Source: Thiotrichaceae bacterium
GTDB lineage: Bacteria > Pseudomonadota > Gammaproteobacteria > Thiotrichales > Thiotrichaceae
NCBI GenBank assembly: GCA_027024625.1
Contig: JALVRY010000176.1
Location: 1-5,804 of the forward strand
DNA length: 5,804 nucleotides
Reading direction: 5' to 3'
The notes under the pieces are model-generated. The model was not told the DNA's origin and searched no databases. It saw nothing but the letters and a program-made list of their open reading frames with translations. Positions 3,255 to 5,804 of this stretch are shown here, one piece after another (the first letter of the stretch is position 1; every line of letters starts with the position of its first letter). Position numbers and translations under genes: made by a program.

Positions 3255-5804
3255 CTAATCTGCATCACCTGAATCAGTGATACGTACTGCTTCTTCTAAA
3301 TCGACTGATACAAGACGCGAAACACCAGCCTCACGCATGGTAACACCCACAAGATTTTCGGCAAGCTCCATTGTTGCTTTATTGTGGGTAATAAAGATAA
3401 ATTGTACCTGTTCAGACATTTCACGGACTAAATTTGCAAATCGTCCGACATTGGCTTCATCTAAGGGTGCGTCAACTTCATCCAACATGCAAAACGGGGC
3501 TGGATTTAACTCAAAGATTGCAAAAACCATCGATACCGCTGTTAATGCTTTTTCCCCTCCTGACATCAGGTGAATATTACTGATTTTTTTACCGGGCGGT
3601 CTCGCCATAATCACCACACCAGTGTTAAGCAAATCGTCACCTGTCATTTCTAAATAAGCTTCACCACCCCCAAATAACTTAGGGAACATGGTTCGGATTC
3701 GATTACTCACTTGATCAAAGGTATCCTTGAAGCGGCTGCGGGTTTCACGATCTATTTTTCCTATTGCGCCTTCCAAAGTCGCTAGAGCTGATTCTAAATC
3801 TTTATTCTGTTGCTCTAGATATTCTTGACGCTGTGATTCTTCTTCGTACTCTTCAATTGCCGCCAAGTTTATCGCACCAAGACGTTGGACTGATGCTTGG
3901 ATTTTTTCTATTTGCTTTTTATGCCCTTCAATACTCACATCATCCGTTATTTCTTCTGCTAAAACTTTCGCATCAAATTCTGTTTCTGCAAATTGCTCTA
4001 ACAGTGCATCTTCTCGCCCTTTGATTTCTTGCCATTGCAATTTTAGTGTTTCAATCGTATCTCGCTTTGTATCAATCAAGTGTTCTGTAGCAACACGCTT
4101 TTGCTCTAACTCTCGAATCGTATTGTCAATTTCTTGCAAGTGTGTACGAGCTTGCGTCAGTTTTGACTCACTGCTTTGTCGTCGTGCAAGTTCTGTTTGC
4201 AGGGCATCTTCTAAATTTTCTTCTGGCTCTTTTACTTCTTGCATTTGCTCTAGCAAGCGTTCTTGGCGTTGTTGCAAGGTTTCTAAACGCTCATTAAGCC
4301 TCTCTAATTGCTCTTCACTCAGTTGTTTTTGACTTCGCAAAGATTCAATTTGCACACGATTTTCATTCACATAATCACGTAATAGTTGCACCTGCTCACT
4401 GGCATTGCTCACGGATTCTTGCAAGCTATCTCGGCTTTTTTGTAACTTTTCTTTTTCAACAGATAATTGCTCCATCAAAGCAACTGCCGCATTTCTGCGC
4501 TGTCTAGCTTGCTCATGCTCAGCATTTTCTTTTTCTATGCGTTCCTCTAATTCAAGTTGATCATTTTGGATTTGCTCAACGCGTAGCTGAGCACTTTCAA
4601 TTTTATTTTGTTGTGAACTATGAGCCGCTTCTACTTTACTTAATTCACGATGACTATCATTAAAGGCTTGTTGATATTCACGGTTTTGCAACTCTAATTC
4701 AGTAATCTTTTGCTGATTTTCATCAAGTCTTTGCTCTGTTGTTTGCAGCATAAGATCAAGCGATGCTAACTCTTTCTGCAAATGCTCAATTTCTTGTTGT
4801 CGAGCAAGCACTCCATCATGATGTGATTCACTTCGATTGACCCGCAGCCAATTAGCTCCTAGCCAGATACCGTCACGCGTAATAATCGATTCACCCTGCT
4901 GCAATGTTACTTGCTGGGCAAGAGCTTCATCTAAGTTTTCTGCACAATGAATACCAGAAAGCAGGGATTTAATCGCCTCGGGTTGCTTGATTTTATTGCT
5001 TAATGATTCCGCTATAGTTTGTTCTTGAGGCTCGCTATTGGATAAGGAAAATAATTGCAAAGAGCCTTGCTGAAGTGTAGCTATTTGACTAGCAACTTGT
5101 TTAAAATCATCAATACAGATTGATTCTAATTGTTGACCTAGCACGGTTTCTAGGGCTTTTTCCCAGCCTGTTTCAATTTGGATGTTTTCAGCAAGACGGC
5201 TAGCATCCGCTAATTGATTTTCTTTCAGCCAATGTTTTAGTTTTTTATTTTCTTTGCCTAAACCCGCTTGTTGCAAGGCTTCTAGCGAGGCTAATCGTCC
5301 TTTTAAGGTTTGGGCTTTTGAGCGCTGTATATCAATTTTAGCTTTAAGGTGCTTTTGTTCTTCTTGAGCTTCATTTAATGAGGTTTGGCTTTCCTCTTGA
5401 CGAATCTGCAACTCTGATTTTTCTTCTGCCAACATCTCACGTTGCGTCGCAAATTCTTCCAAGGTTTCTAGCAATGAATCCAGATGGTACGCCCCTGCTT
5501 CTGATTTTAATCGTTCTAAACGCTGCTTATTGTGGCGTAGGTTTTGCTCAAGCTGCTCCATTCGATTTTTTTCAATTTGAGCGGTTTGTGTTGGTTCTGC
5601 GGATTTTTCTTGTAGTTCTGACCATTGCTCTTGCCATTTGGAACGCTCTTGCTCTGCTTCAAATAAGCGTTCATTTGCCATTTCTAGTTCAGCAGTTTGT
5701 TCTTCTAGTTCTGGCTCTAATTCTGCTAATTTTTCAATCGTTTCTCCAAGCTTTAAACGGTCTTCTTCGGCATGTTGCAGGGCTTCTTCTAGTTCTTGTT
5801 GCGC
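3255..5804 (-). CDS. smc: Chromosome partition protein Smc (N-terminal part outside the window)
   Basis: The reading frame is open to the window edge, giving 849 visible residues of a protein usually near 1,170, so roughly the first 320 (Walker A head half and start of the first coiled coil) are missing. Smc dimers with the ScpA/ScpB subunits form an ATP-driven ring that extrudes and organises the nucleoid. Visible parts in order are: coiled coil (about 1-180), rich in Glu, Gln, Leu and Lys; the hinge (about 190-330), with ASLEALQQAGLGK just before it and GWEKALETVLGQ and ITRDGIWLGANWLRV inside it; the returning coiled coil (about 335-650); and the C-terminal ATPase head. The head has FPKLFGGGEAYL, the ABC signature LMSGGEKAL (from about residue 746), Walker B CMLDEVDAPLDEAN (Asp775, Glu776) and the switch His807 in FIFITHNKA. 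All catalytic motifs of the visible half are intact. The apparent + strand open frames inside it are shadows. Confidence 0.95.
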   Translation of the reverse strand, partial: AQQELEEALQHAEEDRLKLGETIEKLAELEPELEEQTAELEMANERLFEAEQERSKWQEQWSELQEKSAEPTQTAQIEKNRMEQLEQNLRHNKQRLERLKSEAGAYHLDSLLETLEEFATQREMLAEEKSELQIRQEESQTSLNEAQEEQKHLKAKIDIQRSKAQTLKGRLASLEALQQAGLGKENKKLKHWLKENQLADASRLAENIQIETGWEKALETVLGQQLESICIDDFKQVASQIATLQQGSLQLFSLSNSEPQEQTIAESLSNKIKQPEAIKSLLSGIHCAENLDEALAQQVTLQQGESIITRDGIWLGANWLRVNRSESHHDGVLARQQEIEHLQKELASLDLMLQTTEQRLDENQQKITELELQNREYQQAFNDSHRELSKVEAAHSSQQNKIESAQLRVEQIQNDQLELEERIEKENAEHEQARQRRNAAVALMEQLSVEKEKLQKSRDSLQESVSNASEQVQLLRDYVNENRVQIESLRSQKQLSEEQLERLNERLETLQQRQERLLEQMQEVKEPEENLEDALQTELARRQSSESKLTQARTHLQEIDNTIRELEQKRVATEHLIDTKRDTIETLKLQWQEIKGREDALLEQFAETEFDAKVLAEEITDDVSIEGHKKQIEKIQASVQRLGAINLAAIEEYEEESQRQEYLEQQNKDLESALATLEGAIGKIDRETRSRFKDTFDQVSNRIRTMFPKLFGGGEAYLEMTGDDLLNTGVVIMARPPGKKISNIHLMSGGEKALTAVSMVFAIFELNPAPFCMLDEVDAPLDEANVGRFANLVREMSEQVQFIFITHNKATMELAENLVGVTMREAGVSRLVSVDLEEAVRITDSGDAD

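Noticed and set aside
3277..3573. 98-codon open frame on the + strand
   Set aside because: It lies wholly inside the conserved ATPase head of smc on the other strand; its translation shows no domain and it has no context of its own.
3764..4332. Two open frames on the + strand (3764-4024 and 4021-4332) with Leu-rich and Cys/Ser-rich translations
   Set aside because: They are antisense shadows of the Glu/Gln/Leu-rich coiled coil of smc; the apparent hydrophobicity and Cys/Ser richness are by-products of complementing Glu, Lys and Gln codons.
5679..5681. ATG at 5681 as the start of smc
   Set aside because: The frame continues without a stop to the window edge in coiled-coil sequence, and the Walker A head half has to lie upstream, so this is an internal Met.

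Overview
The window looks like a low-GC gammaproteobacterial chromosome segment. The main clue is a cell-division gene encoding ZipA, a protein essentially confined to Gammaproteobacteria, placed directly after smc as in many members of that class. I cannot name the genus from sequence alone.

Left part (1-1044): the C-terminal Fis-type DNA-binding end of what is probably an NtrC-family sigma-54-dependent regulator (1-204, +). It converges, with a one-base gap, on a gene for a small exported Asn/Arg/His-rich basic protein (206-628, -). About 415 bases without a recognised gene follow. They hold a candidate promoter (818-847) and, just before the next gene, a set of overlapping inverted repeats (945-1040) that could form alternative RNA hairpins, one of which hides the ribosome binding site.

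Middle (1045-1917): a tight two-gene cassette on the + strand. It encodes an unrecognised 166-residue protein with a possible winged-helix fold and a 64-residue exported basic peptide. Five bases after it lies a 164-bp fold-back element with 19-bp perfect ends, long imperfect arms, a central terminator-like hairpin and an ACT triplet on both sides. It reads like a MITE or insertion-sequence relic that now separates the cassette from the convergent operon.

Right part (1962-5804, -): an operon-like run transcribed right to left. It contains smc (5' end outside the window), zipA, and a homologue of the PolB-like 3'-5' exonuclease family. Smc organises the chromosome and ZipA anchors the FtsZ ring to the inner membrane, so this is a chromosome and cell-division locus. 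The third gene keeps the family's scaffold sequence, but the expected metal-binding acidic residues appear to be replaced, so it looks like a dead enzyme. NAD-dependent ligase (ligA), a frequent neighbour of zipA, is not in its usual place.

The points most worth a second look are the pseudo-exonuclease, the attenuator-like leader at 945-1040 with the uncharacterised cassette it precedes, and the fold-back element.
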